Origin: Lachnospiraceae bacterium UBA3732
Lineage (GTDB): Bacteria; Bacillota; Clostridia; Lachnospirales; Lachnospiraceae
Direction of reading: 5' to 3'
Length of the DNA stretch: 9,846 nucleotides
NCBI GenBank assembly: GCA_002372545.1
Contig: DFHD01000061.1
Span: forward strand, 1 to 9,846
The translations under genes and the position numbers were made by a program. The notes beneath the pieces are model-generated. The model was given only the letters and a program-made list of their open reading frames with translations, made no database searches and was not told the DNA's origin. Positions 1-6,376 of the stretch are shown here, in pieces. The first letter of the stretch is position 1; each line of letters begins with the position of its first letter.

Positions 1-1
1 C

Positions 2-37
2 GACAATCCTGCACAGATGCTGGATGAATTGTCATGA
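2..37 (+). CDS. C-terminal end of an unidentified upstream gene (partial)
   Basis: The first bases form an open frame that ends in a TGA at 35-37 and reads DNPAQMLDELS before the stop. The stop overlaps the ATG of the next gene at 34-36 in an ATGA arrangement, which is typical of translationally coupled genes in one operon. Eleven residues are too few to identify the product. That this is a real gene end is inferred only from the overlap. Confidence 0.45.
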   Translation, partial: DNPAQMLDELS

Positions 38-828
38 GGATCATCATCTCTCCGGCGAAGCAGATGCGGGTGGACACGGATTCCTTTGCGTGTACAGAGC
101 TTCCGCCGTTTCTTGAGAAAACAGAAAGACTAATGGTCTGGATCAGCGGCCTTTCCTATGAGCAGCAGAAGATACTTTGGACCTGTAACGATAAGATCGT
201 CCTTCAGAACTCCGAGCGGTTTCATCATATGGATCTGCGGCAGAATCTCACGCCTGCGATTCTTGCTTATGACGGGATTCAGTACACTTATATGGCACCT
301 GCTGTATTCGAAGATGGTCAGTATGCGTATGTACAGGAGCATCTGCGCATCCTGTCCGGCTTTTATGGTGTCATAAAGCCTCTGGACGGTGTGGTACCGT
401 ACCGTTTGGAAATGAAGGCAAAGGTATCATTTGACCAATATAAGAATCTGTATGACTTCTGGGGTGACAGTCTTTATCGGGAAGTGCGGGACGAGAGCGG
501 GATCATCATTAATCTGGCTTCGAAGGAATATTCCAGATGTCTGGAAAAATATCTGAAGCCTGAGGACCGGTTTATCACCTGTGTTTTCGGTGAGCCGGAG
601 GGAGGCAAGATTGTCCAGAAGGGCGTATATGCTAAAATGGCCAGGGGCGAAATGGTTCGATTTATGGCAGGCATCCATGCCGAAGCCCCGGAGCAGATGA
701 AAGCATTTAACTGGAGCGGCTATCATTTTGATCCTGACCGCTCGTCGGATACAGAATTTGTTTTCGTGCGCACAGAAATTCCCGGAAAGAAAGCAGCTAA
801 GAACCATGCAGCTGACAGGGAACACTAG
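34..828 (+). CDS. yaaA: YaaA-family (DUF328/UPF0246) peroxide stress protein
   Basis: A 264-residue protein, close to the usual 250-260 for the family. It opens with the family's hallmark MRIIISPAKQM. Other conserved blocks are YDGIQYTYM (about residues 79-87), ILSGFYGVIKPLDGVVPYRLEM (about 106-127, characteristic of YaaA) and the FWGDSL segment near 143. In Escherichia coli YaaA lowers free intracellular iron during hydrogen peroxide stress and binds DNA; it is cytosolic. The same role here is inferred from family membership. The ATG at 34 gives the canonical N-terminus and overlaps the preceding stop, so coupling to the upstream gene is likely. The last dozen residues, after DTEFVFVR, are a lysine- and alanine-rich tail outside the conserved domain. 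Nothing in the gene looks broken. Confidence 0.9.
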   Translation: MRIIISPAKQMRVDTDSFACTELPPFLEKTERLMVWISGLSYEQQKILWTCNDKIVLQNSERFHHMDLRQNLTPAILAYDGIQYTYMAPAVFEDGQYAYVQEHLRILSGFYGVIKPLDGVVPYRLEMKAKVSFDQYKNLYDFWGDSLYREVRDESGIIINLASKEYSRCLEKYLKPEDRFITCVFGEPEGGKIVQKGVYAKMARGEMVRFMAGIHAEAPEQMKAFNWSGYHFDPDRSSDTEFVFVRTEIPGKKAAKNHAADREH

Positions 829-850
829 AAATATATCGAAGAGATGTAAA

Positions 851-1012
851 CTCCAGCATTACAATCCGGTTATTGATGATGCTGTGCGTGAGATGTTCCA
901 TCTGCCGGACAGCTATAAGCTGGTTGCGCAGATGCCTTTCGGTGGTATTGCGGAACTTCCGGGGCCCAAGGATCCGGAAGATATTTCAAAGAGAGTATTT
1001 TTTGAAGAATAA
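851..1012 (+). pseudogene. Truncated nitroreductase (Frm2/Hbn-like), C-terminal remnant
   Basis: The frame ending at the TAA of 1010-1012 carries a recognisable C-terminus of the Frm2/Hbn-like nitroreductase family: LQHYNP, then IDDAV, then LVAQMPFGGI and a final proline/lysine-rich segment ending KRVFFEE. Intact members are about 200 residues; only about 53 are left here. Upstream the frame runs back, without a stop, out of register through the end of yaaA (to 728). That stretch does not resemble a nitroreductase, so the break lies in the roughly 20 bases after the yaaA stop. No start codon with a ribosome binding site precedes the remnant. The intact enzymes bind FMN and reduce nitro compounds with NAD(P)H, but the FMN-binding N-terminal part is missing, so no activity is expected. 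The family call rests on recalled motifs, not a search. Confidence 0.72.
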
Positions 1013-1079
1013 AAATCCGGTGAAGATGCGGAGAATCGGTCACCCTGTACTTTGCTGACATTTAATCTTTAATGAAAAA

Positions 1080-1127
1080 GCGGGCTGTTTTCGAAAGAGG
1101 TCAAAAGATCTTTCGAAAACAGCCCGC
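1080..1127. terminator. Perfect 19-bp inverted repeat, probable (bidirectional) intrinsic terminator
   Basis: Positions 1080-1098 and 1109-1127 are exact reverse complements (19 of 19), starting GCGGGCTG and separated by a 10-base loop. On the minus strand the stem is followed by five Ts (the AAAAA at 1075-1079), a canonical Rho-independent terminator. On the plus strand only TTTT at 1130-1133 follows, after CA, so termination in that direction would be weaker. It lies about 70 bases after the nitroreductase remnant. A perfect stem this long could also be the end of a mobile element or a REP-like intergenic repeat. Confidence 0.7.
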
Positions 1128-1301
1128 CATTTTGGTGCGCCCGGCGGCGCACGTTTCTAACCGGTGAAATTCCGGAATCCACCCGGTAGCGGGAAGGATA
1201 TGGCCGAAGGCATGGTAAAGGCTGATTTCCGTGTCGTCCTGTATCAGCCCCACAACGAGGTTCAGTTTATCGGTCAGTTCCGTCGGCTCGTAAAATTTCA
1301 T
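1101..1301 (-). CDS. Doubtful small hypothetical protein, 66 aa
   Basis: On the minus strand an ATG at 1301 opens 66 codons ending in a TGA at 1103-1101, inside the loop of the 19-bp inverted repeat. That stem with its T run would therefore be this frame's terminator. The product begins MKFYEPTELTDKLNLVVG, with a plausible mixed hydrophobic and acidic pattern and mostly common codons. A GGGGG run directly precedes the ATG; it belongs to the palindrome CCCCCGAGGGGG at 1302-1313 and is too close to act as a normal ribosome binding site. I do not recognise the protein. It could be a small cargo gene or remnant of a mobile element, or chance. A 40-codon plus-strand frame (1200-1322) overlaps it and is no better supported. 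Confidence 0.3.
   Translation of the reverse strand: MKFYEPTELTDKLNLVVGLIQDDTEISLYHAFGHILPATGWIPEFHRLETCAAGRTKMAGCFRKIF
1135..1152. repeat. GC-rich hairpin, 7-bp stem with 4-base loop
   Basis: GTGCGCC at 1135-1141 and GGCGCAC at 1146-1152 are exact reverse complements around CGGC. It sits 8 bases beyond the 19-bp inverted repeat, so two strong stems are adjacent in the gap between the nitroreductase remnant and the methyltransferase operon. No proper T run follows on either strand. The function is unknown. Apart from these stems, the weak 66-codon frame and a possible promoter, I see nothing else in 1013-1428. Confidence 0.5.
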
Positions 1302-1333
1302 CCCCCGAGGGGGCTTCTGTAAAAGGAAAATTT

Positions 1334-1362
1334 TTGTTACACCAATAATACCGGCCGTTAAT
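1334..1362 (+). promoter_or_regulatory. Weak candidate promoter for the methyltransferase-transporter operon
   Basis: TTGTTA (1334-1339) and GTTAAT (1357-1362) each match four of six consensus positions of a housekeeping sigma factor site, at the ideal 17-base spacing. They lie about 70 bases before the first methyltransferase start, in an AT-rich pocket of a GC-richer region. I saw no Fur, Zur, PerR or NikR-type operator nearby. The operon must start somewhere in this gap, but this exact site is a guess. Confidence 0.25.
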
Positions 1363-1428
1363 TCATCAGGCATGAAAAGGGGAAGCCAATGATTGCTTAT
1401 GGTGAATTGTCGGAGGAAGGATGGAAAT

Positions 1429-2160
1429 ATGGATGTGAAAATGGAAGAACGTGTGAAGAAATACTGGACACAGCGTTCCCACGATTTTGGAACCGTGCGT
1501 AAGAACGAGCTGGGAAATGAAATGGGGCAAAGGTGGCTCCATGAGATCGAACGGTTCCTGCCGGAGCGGAGAAAGCTGGACATTCTGGACGTGGGCACCG
1601 GCGTTGGTTTTTTCGCCGTGCTTCTGGCGGAGCAGGGGCATCGTGTGGAGGGAATTGATCTTACCCCTGCCATGCTGGAGGAAGCCCGGATTCTGGCAAA
1701 ACAGCGGAATCTCGATATCACTTTCCGGGAAATGGACGCTCAGAATTTGGATTATCCCAATGATTCTTTTGATGTGGTCATCAGCCGGAATCTTACATGG
1801 ACGCTTCCTGATCCGGACAGCGCCTATGCCGAGTGGTTTAGAGTGTTGAAACCCGACGGGGTGCTTTTGAATTTTGATGCGGACTACGCTTCTCATGTGC
1901 GCAGCCACAGCATCCAGAACCGAAAGGTTGCCCCGGACAGCCCGTACGGACATGTGGGCATGACGGATGTCTTACAGAAGGAAAATGACGACATTACGCT
2001 TTCGATGGACATTGGGAAATCCCGACCGGCGTGGGATGCGCAGCTTTTGACAAGAACAGGCTTTGTGAAATGTCAGACGGACACACAGGTTGGTCAGCGT
2101 CTGTTGGGAGAACTGGATCTGACTGCTGCCCCCATGTTTGGGATTGTAGCTCAGAAATAA
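1429..2160 (+). CDS. Class I SAM-dependent methyltransferase (first of a tandem pair)
   Basis: A 243-residue soluble methyltransferase with a Rossmann-like SAM-binding fold. Motif I is LDVGTGVGFFA (53-63), the acidic residue binding the SAM ribose is D77 in GIDLTP, and SFDVVISRNLTWTLPDP (113-129) covers motif IV. RVLKPDGVLLNFDA (138-151) matches the next strand and loop. I chose the ATG at 1429 because GGAGGAAGG (1412-1420) lies just upstream; an in-frame TTG at 1393 has no such site. It is clearly paralogous to the next gene (same motif I, the RNxTWxLP block, a C-terminal RPAWD and an APMF near the end). It leads an operon with a complete Opp/Nik-type ABC transporter, so it probably methylates a small molecule linked to that transporter. 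The methyl acceptor is unknown; the fold alone does not reveal it. Confidence 0.88.
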   Translation: MDVKMEERVKKYWTQRSHDFGTVRKNELGNEMGQRWLHEIERFLPERRKLDILDVGTGVGFFAVLLAEQGHRVEGIDLTPAMLEEARILAKQRNLDITFREMDAQNLDYPNDSFDVVISRNLTWTLPDPDSAYAEWFRVLKPDGVLLNFDADYASHVRSHSIQNRKVAPDSPYGHVGMTDVLQKENDDITLSMDIGKSRPAWDAQLLTRTGFVKCQTDTQVGQRLLGELDLTAAPMFGIVAQK

Positions 2161-2181
2161 GAAATCGGAGGCACTTTTGCC

Positions 2182-2973
2182 ATGAAACAGTTTGCAACCT
2201 ATGAAGAAGAAAATATCCACTATTGGACAAACAGGGCTTCCGGTTACTCCGGGGTCAATCAGGAGGAGCTGGCAACCAGCCAGAAAACGGTATGGCGAGG
2301 GCTGATCTCCCGGCGCATTGCCGCCCGGTTTCCCAATACCAACCCGAAGCGGATCCGCGTGTTGGATGTAGGCACCGGCCCGGGTTTCTTCGCCATTATT
2401 CTGGCGGAGCTGGGCTATCAGGTGACAGCGGTGGACTATACCGCCTCCATGCTGGAGGAAGCGAAGCGCAACGCAGGGACGTTGGCTGAGAAGATCGATT
2501 TCCGGCAGATGAATGCCGAGGAACTGTCCTTCCGGGCGGCTTCCTTTGATGTGCTGGTGACCCGGAACGTCACATGGAATTTGCCAAACCCGGAGAAAGC
2601 CTATGCCCATTGGATGCGGGTGCTGAAACCCGGCGGGCTGCTCCTGAATTTTGACGCTAACTGGTACCGCTACCTCTGGGACGAGAATGACCAGGCAGCA
2701 CACGCACTGGACAGGAAGAACCTTCAGGATTCAGATGTCCGGGACGAAACTGCCGGAACGAATGTGGATGCCATGGAAGCCATCGCCCGTCAGACCCCGC
2801 TTTCCAGGATTCATCGCCCTGCGTGGGATCTGGATGTGCTTCGGGGGATGGGAATGCAGGCAAATGCCGATACGGAAATCTGGAAGCAGGTCTGGACGAG
2901 AGAAGAACGGATCAACAATGCCTCCACACCTATGTTCCTGGTGGAGGGCTGTAAAGTGGGGGCTGCAATTTGA
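2182..2973 (+). CDS. Class I SAM-dependent methyltransferase (second of a tandem pair)
   Basis: A 263-residue methyltransferase, paralogue of the preceding gene. Motif I is LDVGTGPGFFA (61-71), the ribose-binding acidic residue is D85 in AVDYTA, and the SFDVLVTRNVTWNLPNP block spans 121-137, followed by RVLKPGGLLLNFDA (146-159). The C-terminal half differs most: it has a longer acidic, aspartate-rich insert (about 165-200) before the shared RPAWD (212-216), which may mark a different acceptor specificity. The ATG at 2182 follows GGAGG at 2167-2171. The gap from the first methyltransferase is 21 bases. Its TGA (2971-2973) overlaps the TTG start of the permease in a TTGA arrangement, so translation of methyltransferase and transporter is probably coupled. 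That coupling is the best evidence that methylation and transport belong to one process. Confidence 0.88.
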   Translation: MKQFATYEEENIHYWTNRASGYSGVNQEELATSQKTVWRGLISRRIAARFPNTNPKRIRVLDVGTGPGFFAIILAELGYQVTAVDYTASMLEEAKRNAGTLAEKIDFRQMNAEELSFRAASFDVLVTRNVTWNLPNPEKAYAHWMRVLKPGGLLLNFDANWYRYLWDENDQAAHALDRKNLQDSDVRDETAGTNVDAMEAIARQTPLSRIHRPAWDLDVLRGMGMQANADTEIWKQVWTREERINNASTPMFLVEGCKVGAAI

Positions 2974-3914
2974 AGAAATACGTTTTACGCAGATTCTTAC
3001 AATTGATACCTGTCCTAATTGGCATCACTTTTCTGTCTTTTGCTATGATGCGCGCGGCGGGCAGCGATGCTATTACCGAGCTTTATGGCGATAAGGGTGC
3101 GGTGTCACAGGAGATCATTGACGCGAAGCGGGCGGAGCTTGGTCTGGATAAGCCCTTTCTCGTCCAGTACCTTGCCTGGGTGGGCGGTATGATGCGGGGC
3201 GATATGGGCGTGAGCTATATATCCGGGAAGGATGTATTTCAGACGTTTATTTCAAAGCTCCCGGCGACGCTGCTGCTTACCGCGCTGTCTATAGCCATGA
3301 CGGTGGTCATTTCCATTCCGCTGGGGGTTCTGACGGCGGTGCGCCATGATAAGCTAACAGACTACGTTCTGCGTTTTTTCAGCTTCGTGGGAAATTCCCT
3401 TCCCAACTTCTTCGTGGCGCTGCTTCTCATGCAGATTTTCTCTATCAAACTGAGAATACTTCCCGTTATTTCAAAGGGACTGAGTATCCAGAGCGCCATG
3501 CTGCCTACCCTGACTCTTGCCATTGCCATGTCTGCCAAGTACATGCGGCAGGTGCGGGCTGCGGTGCTGGAGGAGCTGAACAAGGATTACGTCATCGGCG
3601 CAAAGGCGAGAGGTGTCCGCAGTTCCGTTATCCTCTGGAAAAGCGTGCTGAAATCCTCCATGCTCACCATCATCACGCTGCTGGCTCTGTCCATCGGAAG
3701 TCTTCTGGGCGGTACGGCGATTATTGAGAGTATTTTTATGTGGGATGGCGTGGGGAAGCTGGCGGTGGATGCCATCACCATGCGTGACTATCCCATGATT
3801 CAGGCTTATGTGGTCTGGATGGCAATCATCTACGTATTGGTCAATCTGATCACAGACCTGCTTTACCATGCCCTTGATCCGAGAATTCGACTGGGGGTGC
3901 GTGCGGATGCGTGA
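2970..3914 (+). CDS. ABC transporter permease, DppB/OppB/NikB type
   Basis: A 314-residue inner-membrane subunit of a peptide/nickel-class importer. The N-terminal segment (about 8-27) is the usual first helix of this type (LRRFLQLIPVLIGITFLSF). It is followed by the periplasmic GLDKPFLVQYLAW and GDMGVSY motifs (58-84) and further membrane helices near 98-122, 135-158, 174-190, 230-255 and 277-298. The EAA coupling loop that docks on the ATPase lies at about 199-219 (EELNKDYVIGAKARGV). The C-terminal YHALDPRIRLG is a family signature. The start is a TTG at 2970 overlapping the methyltransferase stop; it gives the expected MKKYVLRRF N-terminus. The length is normal. It should pair with the next gene as the two halves of the channel. 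Family members carry peptides, nickel, metallophores or opines, so the substrate is open. Confidence 0.93.
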   Translation: MKKYVLRRFLQLIPVLIGITFLSFAMMRAAGSDAITELYGDKGAVSQEIIDAKRAELGLDKPFLVQYLAWVGGMMRGDMGVSYISGKDVFQTFISKLPATLLLTALSIAMTVVISIPLGVLTAVRHDKLTDYVLRFFSFVGNSLPNFFVALLLMQIFSIKLRILPVISKGLSIQSAMLPTLTLAIAMSAKYMRQVRAAVLEELNKDYVIGAKARGVRSSVILWKSVLKSSMLTIITLLALSIGSLLGGTAIIESIFMWDGVGKLAVDAITMRDYPMIQAYVVWMAIIYVLVNLITDLLYHALDPRIRLGVRADA

Positions 3915-4752
3915 AGTTACCATACGGAAGCAGAAAATCAAAAAAGGCAGCGTAAAAATACGTCTTATCGTCTTCGGCACACTCGCTGCGCTGTTAATTG
4001 TCTGCTCCCTTTTCTCGGAGTATCTCGCTCCCTATGACCCTTATTTGCAGAATTTGAGCATCGCCAAACAGCCACCCTGTGCGGAGCATCTTCTGGGCAC
4101 GGACCGCTACGGACGGGATATGCTGTCCCGGGTTATAGTGGGCAGCCGAACCAGTATTTTTTCCACCCTTTTGCTGGTTGCGATCATCACCGCTTTCGGA
4201 ACCGCCGTGGGCGTGGTCTGCGGCTGGTACGGCAAAGCATTGGATACGGTGCTTATGCGGATTTCCGATCTGTTCCTTGCTTTCCCCGGACTGGTGTTCG
4301 CACTGGCGGTAGCGGGTGTGCTGGGAGGTGGATTACAAAATGCCATTATCGCTCTGGCGGTGATTTCCTGGCCCAAATATGCCCGGATCGCCCGGAGTCA
4401 GACCCTTGCCCGGAAGGAAACAGTCTGGATGAAGGCGGCAAAGCTCTCCGGTAGCAGCACGGGCAAGATCATTTTCAAGCACATCCTACCCAACATCATC
4501 GGTCCGATTCTGGTGACGTCCGTGCTGGATATTGGCACCATGATGATGGAGCTGGCGGCACTGAGTTTCTTAGGGCTGGGTGCGAAACCGCCCATTGCGG
4601 AGTGGGGAAGCATGATGAGCGACACCCGGAGCCTGATGACCACCTCTCCCTGGATTACCTTTTCTCCCGGCATCGCGATCTTCCTTTCTGTTATGATCTT
4701 CAACCTGCTGGGCGACACAATCCGGGACTACGCAGATCCCAAGGGGAGGTAA
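3907..4752 (+). CDS. ABC transporter permease, DppC/OppC/NikC type
   Basis: A 281-residue partner permease. After a basic cytosolic tail comes the first helix (about 19-37), then the family's HLLGTDRYGRDMLSRVIVGS block (61-80), an EAA loop (QTLARKETVWMKAAKLSG, 165-182), the signature LSFLGLGAKPPIAEWG (219-234) and the C-terminal NLLGDTIRDYADPK. These are hallmarks of the DppC/OppC/NikC family. The reading frame is open back to an ATG at 3868, inside the upstream permease. I prefer the ATG at 3907, which follows a GGGGG stretch at 3893-3897 and overlaps the previous stop by only 8 bases; a GTG at 3901 is also possible. It forms the channel with the previous gene and is coupled to it by the overlap. 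Confidence 0.93.
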   Translation: MREVTIRKQKIKKGSVKIRLIVFGTLAALLIVCSLFSEYLAPYDPYLQNLSIAKQPPCAEHLLGTDRYGRDMLSRVIVGSRTSIFSTLLLVAIITAFGTAVGVVCGWYGKALDTVLMRISDLFLAFPGLVFALAVAGVLGGGLQNAIIALAVISWPKYARIARSQTLARKETVWMKAAKLSGSSTGKIIFKHILPNIIGPILVTSVLDIGTMMMELAALSFLGLGAKPPIAEWGSMMSDTRSLMTTSPWITFSPGIAIFLSVMIFNLLGDTIRDYADPKGR

Positions 4753-4756
4753 CGGT

Positions 4757-5569
4757 ATGGCAGAATTGTTGCGATATGACCATGTAGGTATCTCCTATAA
4801 CGGCTTTCTGGCTGTAAAGGATGTGAGCTTCACCCTGGAGCCCGGTGAAATCCTTGGCATTGCAGGCGAAAGCGGCTGCGGAAAATCCACCCTGATTAAA
4901 GCCGCCATGGGTCTGTTGGGCGATGCCGGAATGGTGACCCGGGGCGACATCTGGTACAAGGGAAAAAATCTTCCTGATCTGCCCGCTAAAGAACTTCGCA
5001 AACTCAACGGACCGGAATTGGGCATGATCTTCCAGAGCGCGGGCAGCTCCTTCTGCCCCATTCGCACCATCGGCGCACAGCTCTACGAGACGATGACCGA
5101 GCATGGAAAGATTTCAAAACAAGAATTTCACCGGCGTGCCATAGAGCTGATGGGCAAGCTGGGTTTTGAAGACGGAGACGGAGAACGGGTGCTGGAGAGC
5201 TTCCCCTTTGAGCTGTCCGGCGGAATGCAGCAGCGGGTGGGCATTGCGGCGGCAATGCTCTTAAATCCCGGCATATTGTTCGCGGACGAGCCGACTTCCG
5301 CGTTGGATGTGACGGTGCAAAAACAGGTATTGGACGAGATGCTGCTGGTGAGAAAGACTTACGGTACGGCCATGATTTTGGTGACCCACAACATAGGGGT
5401 TATCAGGGCCATGGCAGATAAGATACTGGTGATGAAGAACGGGGAAGCCGTAGAGTATGGCGACACCCGTCAGGTACTTGGGAGCCCACAGGCAGAGTAT
5501 ACCCGACAGCTTCTTTCCGCAGTGCCGAGACTACGGAGGAAAGGAGATGGAACCGATTTTAAAAGTTGA
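4757..5569 (+). CDS. ABC transporter ATP-binding protein, DppD/OppD/NikD type
   Basis: A 270-residue cytosolic ATPase that powers the importer. Walker A is GESGCGKS (38-45), the Q-loop glutamine is Q93, the ABC signature is LSGGMQQRVGIA (153-164), Walker B and D-loop are FADEPTSALD (175-184), and the switch histidine is H211. All catalytic elements are intact. The segment after the Q-loop reads QSAGSSFCP where peptide transporters usually have a DP..SLNP-like sequence. The protein stops soon after the ATPase core, without the C-terminal oligopeptide-transporter extension found in OppD/DppD of about 330 residues. Both traits fit the shorter NikD-like branch better than a classical peptide ATPase, though this is inference. 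A strong GGGGAGG at 4743-4749 sits just before the ATG, four bases after the permease stop. Confidence 0.92.
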   Translation: MAELLRYDHVGISYNGFLAVKDVSFTLEPGEILGIAGESGCGKSTLIKAAMGLLGDAGMVTRGDIWYKGKNLPDLPAKELRKLNGPELGMIFQSAGSSFCPIRTIGAQLYETMTEHGKISKQEFHRRAIELMGKLGFEDGDGERVLESFPFELSGGMQQRVGIAAAMLLNPGILFADEPTSALDVTVQKQVLDEMLLVRKTYGTAMILVTHNIGVIRAMADKILVMKNGEAVEYGDTRQVLGSPQAEYTRQLLSAVPRLRRKGDGTDFKS

Positions 5570-6311
5570 AAATCTCACAAAGATCTTTTCCCGCAGCGGG
5601 CAGGAGAATTTCACCGCGGTCAGCGGCATTTGCTTTGACCTCCGTCCTGGTGAGTGCTTAGGTATTATCGGTGAAAGCGGAAGCGGCAAGACGACTGCAG
5701 TGAATTTGATCACCAGGCTGCTGGATGTCACAGAAGGGAGTATTCTGCTGGAGGGTGCGGAGATTACCCATCTGAAAGGCAAGGAACTTCGTAAGGTCTA
5801 CCGGAAAATGCAGATGGTGTTCCAGACTCCCACAGATTCCTTTGACCCTCGCCGGACTCTGGGCGACGGCATTGGGGAGAGTCTGCGGAATATCGGAATG
5901 TCCCGTAAGGAAACACGCAAGGAAGTGGAGCGGCTTCTGGGGAAGTGCGGGCTTTCTGCTGACTTTGCGGATCGCTATCCCCATCAGGTCAGCGGAGGAC
6001 AATGCCAGAGAGCGGCCATCGCCCGGGCTCTTGCTGTGAAGCCGGGGATTCTCATCTGTGATGAAGCCACCTCCGCGCTGGATGTGACTGTTCAGAAGGA
6101 AATATTGGAACTGCTGAATGAGCTTCGTTCCCAACAGGGAAACAGCTTGTCCATCCTGTTCATCTGCCACGACATCTCTCTTGTGCAGCAGTTCTGTGAC
6201 CGGGTGCTGGTGATGTATCACGGCGGCATTGTGGAGGAGGGTACTCCCGACGAAGTCATTCAACATCCCAGGAATGCGTACACTCAGCGCTTGATCGACA
6301 GCGTTCTGTAA
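5547..6311 (+). CDS. ABC transporter ATP-binding protein, DppF/OppF/NikE type
   Basis: A 254-residue second ATPase. Walker A is GESGSGKT (42-49), the Q-loop is QTPTDSFDPRRT starting at Q93, the signature is VSGGQCQRAAIAR (148-160), Walker B and D-loop are CDEATSALD (171-179), and the switch histidine is H208. The SFDPR segment and the QRAAIARAL pattern are typical of the DppF/NikE half. The frame is open upstream to 5457, but GGAGG (5535-5539) followed by AAGGAG places the start at the ATG of 5547. That gives the family-like N-terminus MEPILKVENLTKIF. The gene overlaps the end of the first ATPase by 23 bases, so the two halves of the heterodimer are probably made in equal amounts by coupled translation. 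Confidence 0.92.
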   Translation: MEPILKVENLTKIFSRSGQENFTAVSGICFDLRPGECLGIIGESGSGKTTAVNLITRLLDVTEGSILLEGAEITHLKGKELRKVYRKMQMVFQTPTDSFDPRRTLGDGIGESLRNIGMSRKETRKEVERLLGKCGLSADFADRYPHQVSGGQCQRAAIARALAVKPGILICDEATSALDVTVQKEILELLNELRSQQGNSLSILFICHDISLVQQFCDRVLVMYHGGIVEEGTPDEVIQHPRNAYTQRLIDSVL

Positions 6312-6318
6312 TACTCAT

Positions 6319-6346
6319 TGGTGCCGGGCCAGGTGACTGGCTTCCA
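6319..6346 (+). other. Small hairpin in the spacer before the binding-protein gene
   Basis: In the 65-base gap between the second ATPase and the binding protein, GCCAG (6328-6332) and CTGGC (6337-6341) pair around a GTGA loop. Two G-U pairs can extend the stem, and TGG/CCA can close it farther out. No T run follows, so it is not a terminator. By analogy with other transport operons, it could stabilise or separate the message for the more abundant binding protein. That role is inference. Confidence 0.3.
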
Positions 6347-6376
6347 CATATTACATTTGAAGAAAGGAAATATAAA

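Noticed and set aside
728..850. N-terminal part of the frame that carries the nitroreductase remnant
   Set aside because: It is an out-of-register reading of the end of yaaA and has no resemblance to a nitroreductase.
1320..1428. NikR, Fur, Zur or PerR operator before the methyltransferase operon
   Set aside because: I looked for the known palindromes and found none convincing; the CGGCCG-centred region at 1351-1360 is only a weak imperfect dyad.
1302..1721. Upstream extension of the 66-codon minus frame to 206 codons
   Set aside because: The extension lies antisense to the first methyltransferase; only the part from 1301 lies in the intergenic gap.
1366..1953. Long minus-strand open frame of 195 codons opposite the first methyltransferase
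   Set aside because: It runs antisense to a clear methyltransferase with intact motifs, shows no family motif, and is expected from the codon bias of the plus-strand gene.
1972..2703. Long minus-strand open frame of 243 codons opposite both methyltransferases
   Set aside because: It straddles the junction of two well-supported plus-strand genes and its translation is low-complexity and histidine/proline-rich without a domain.
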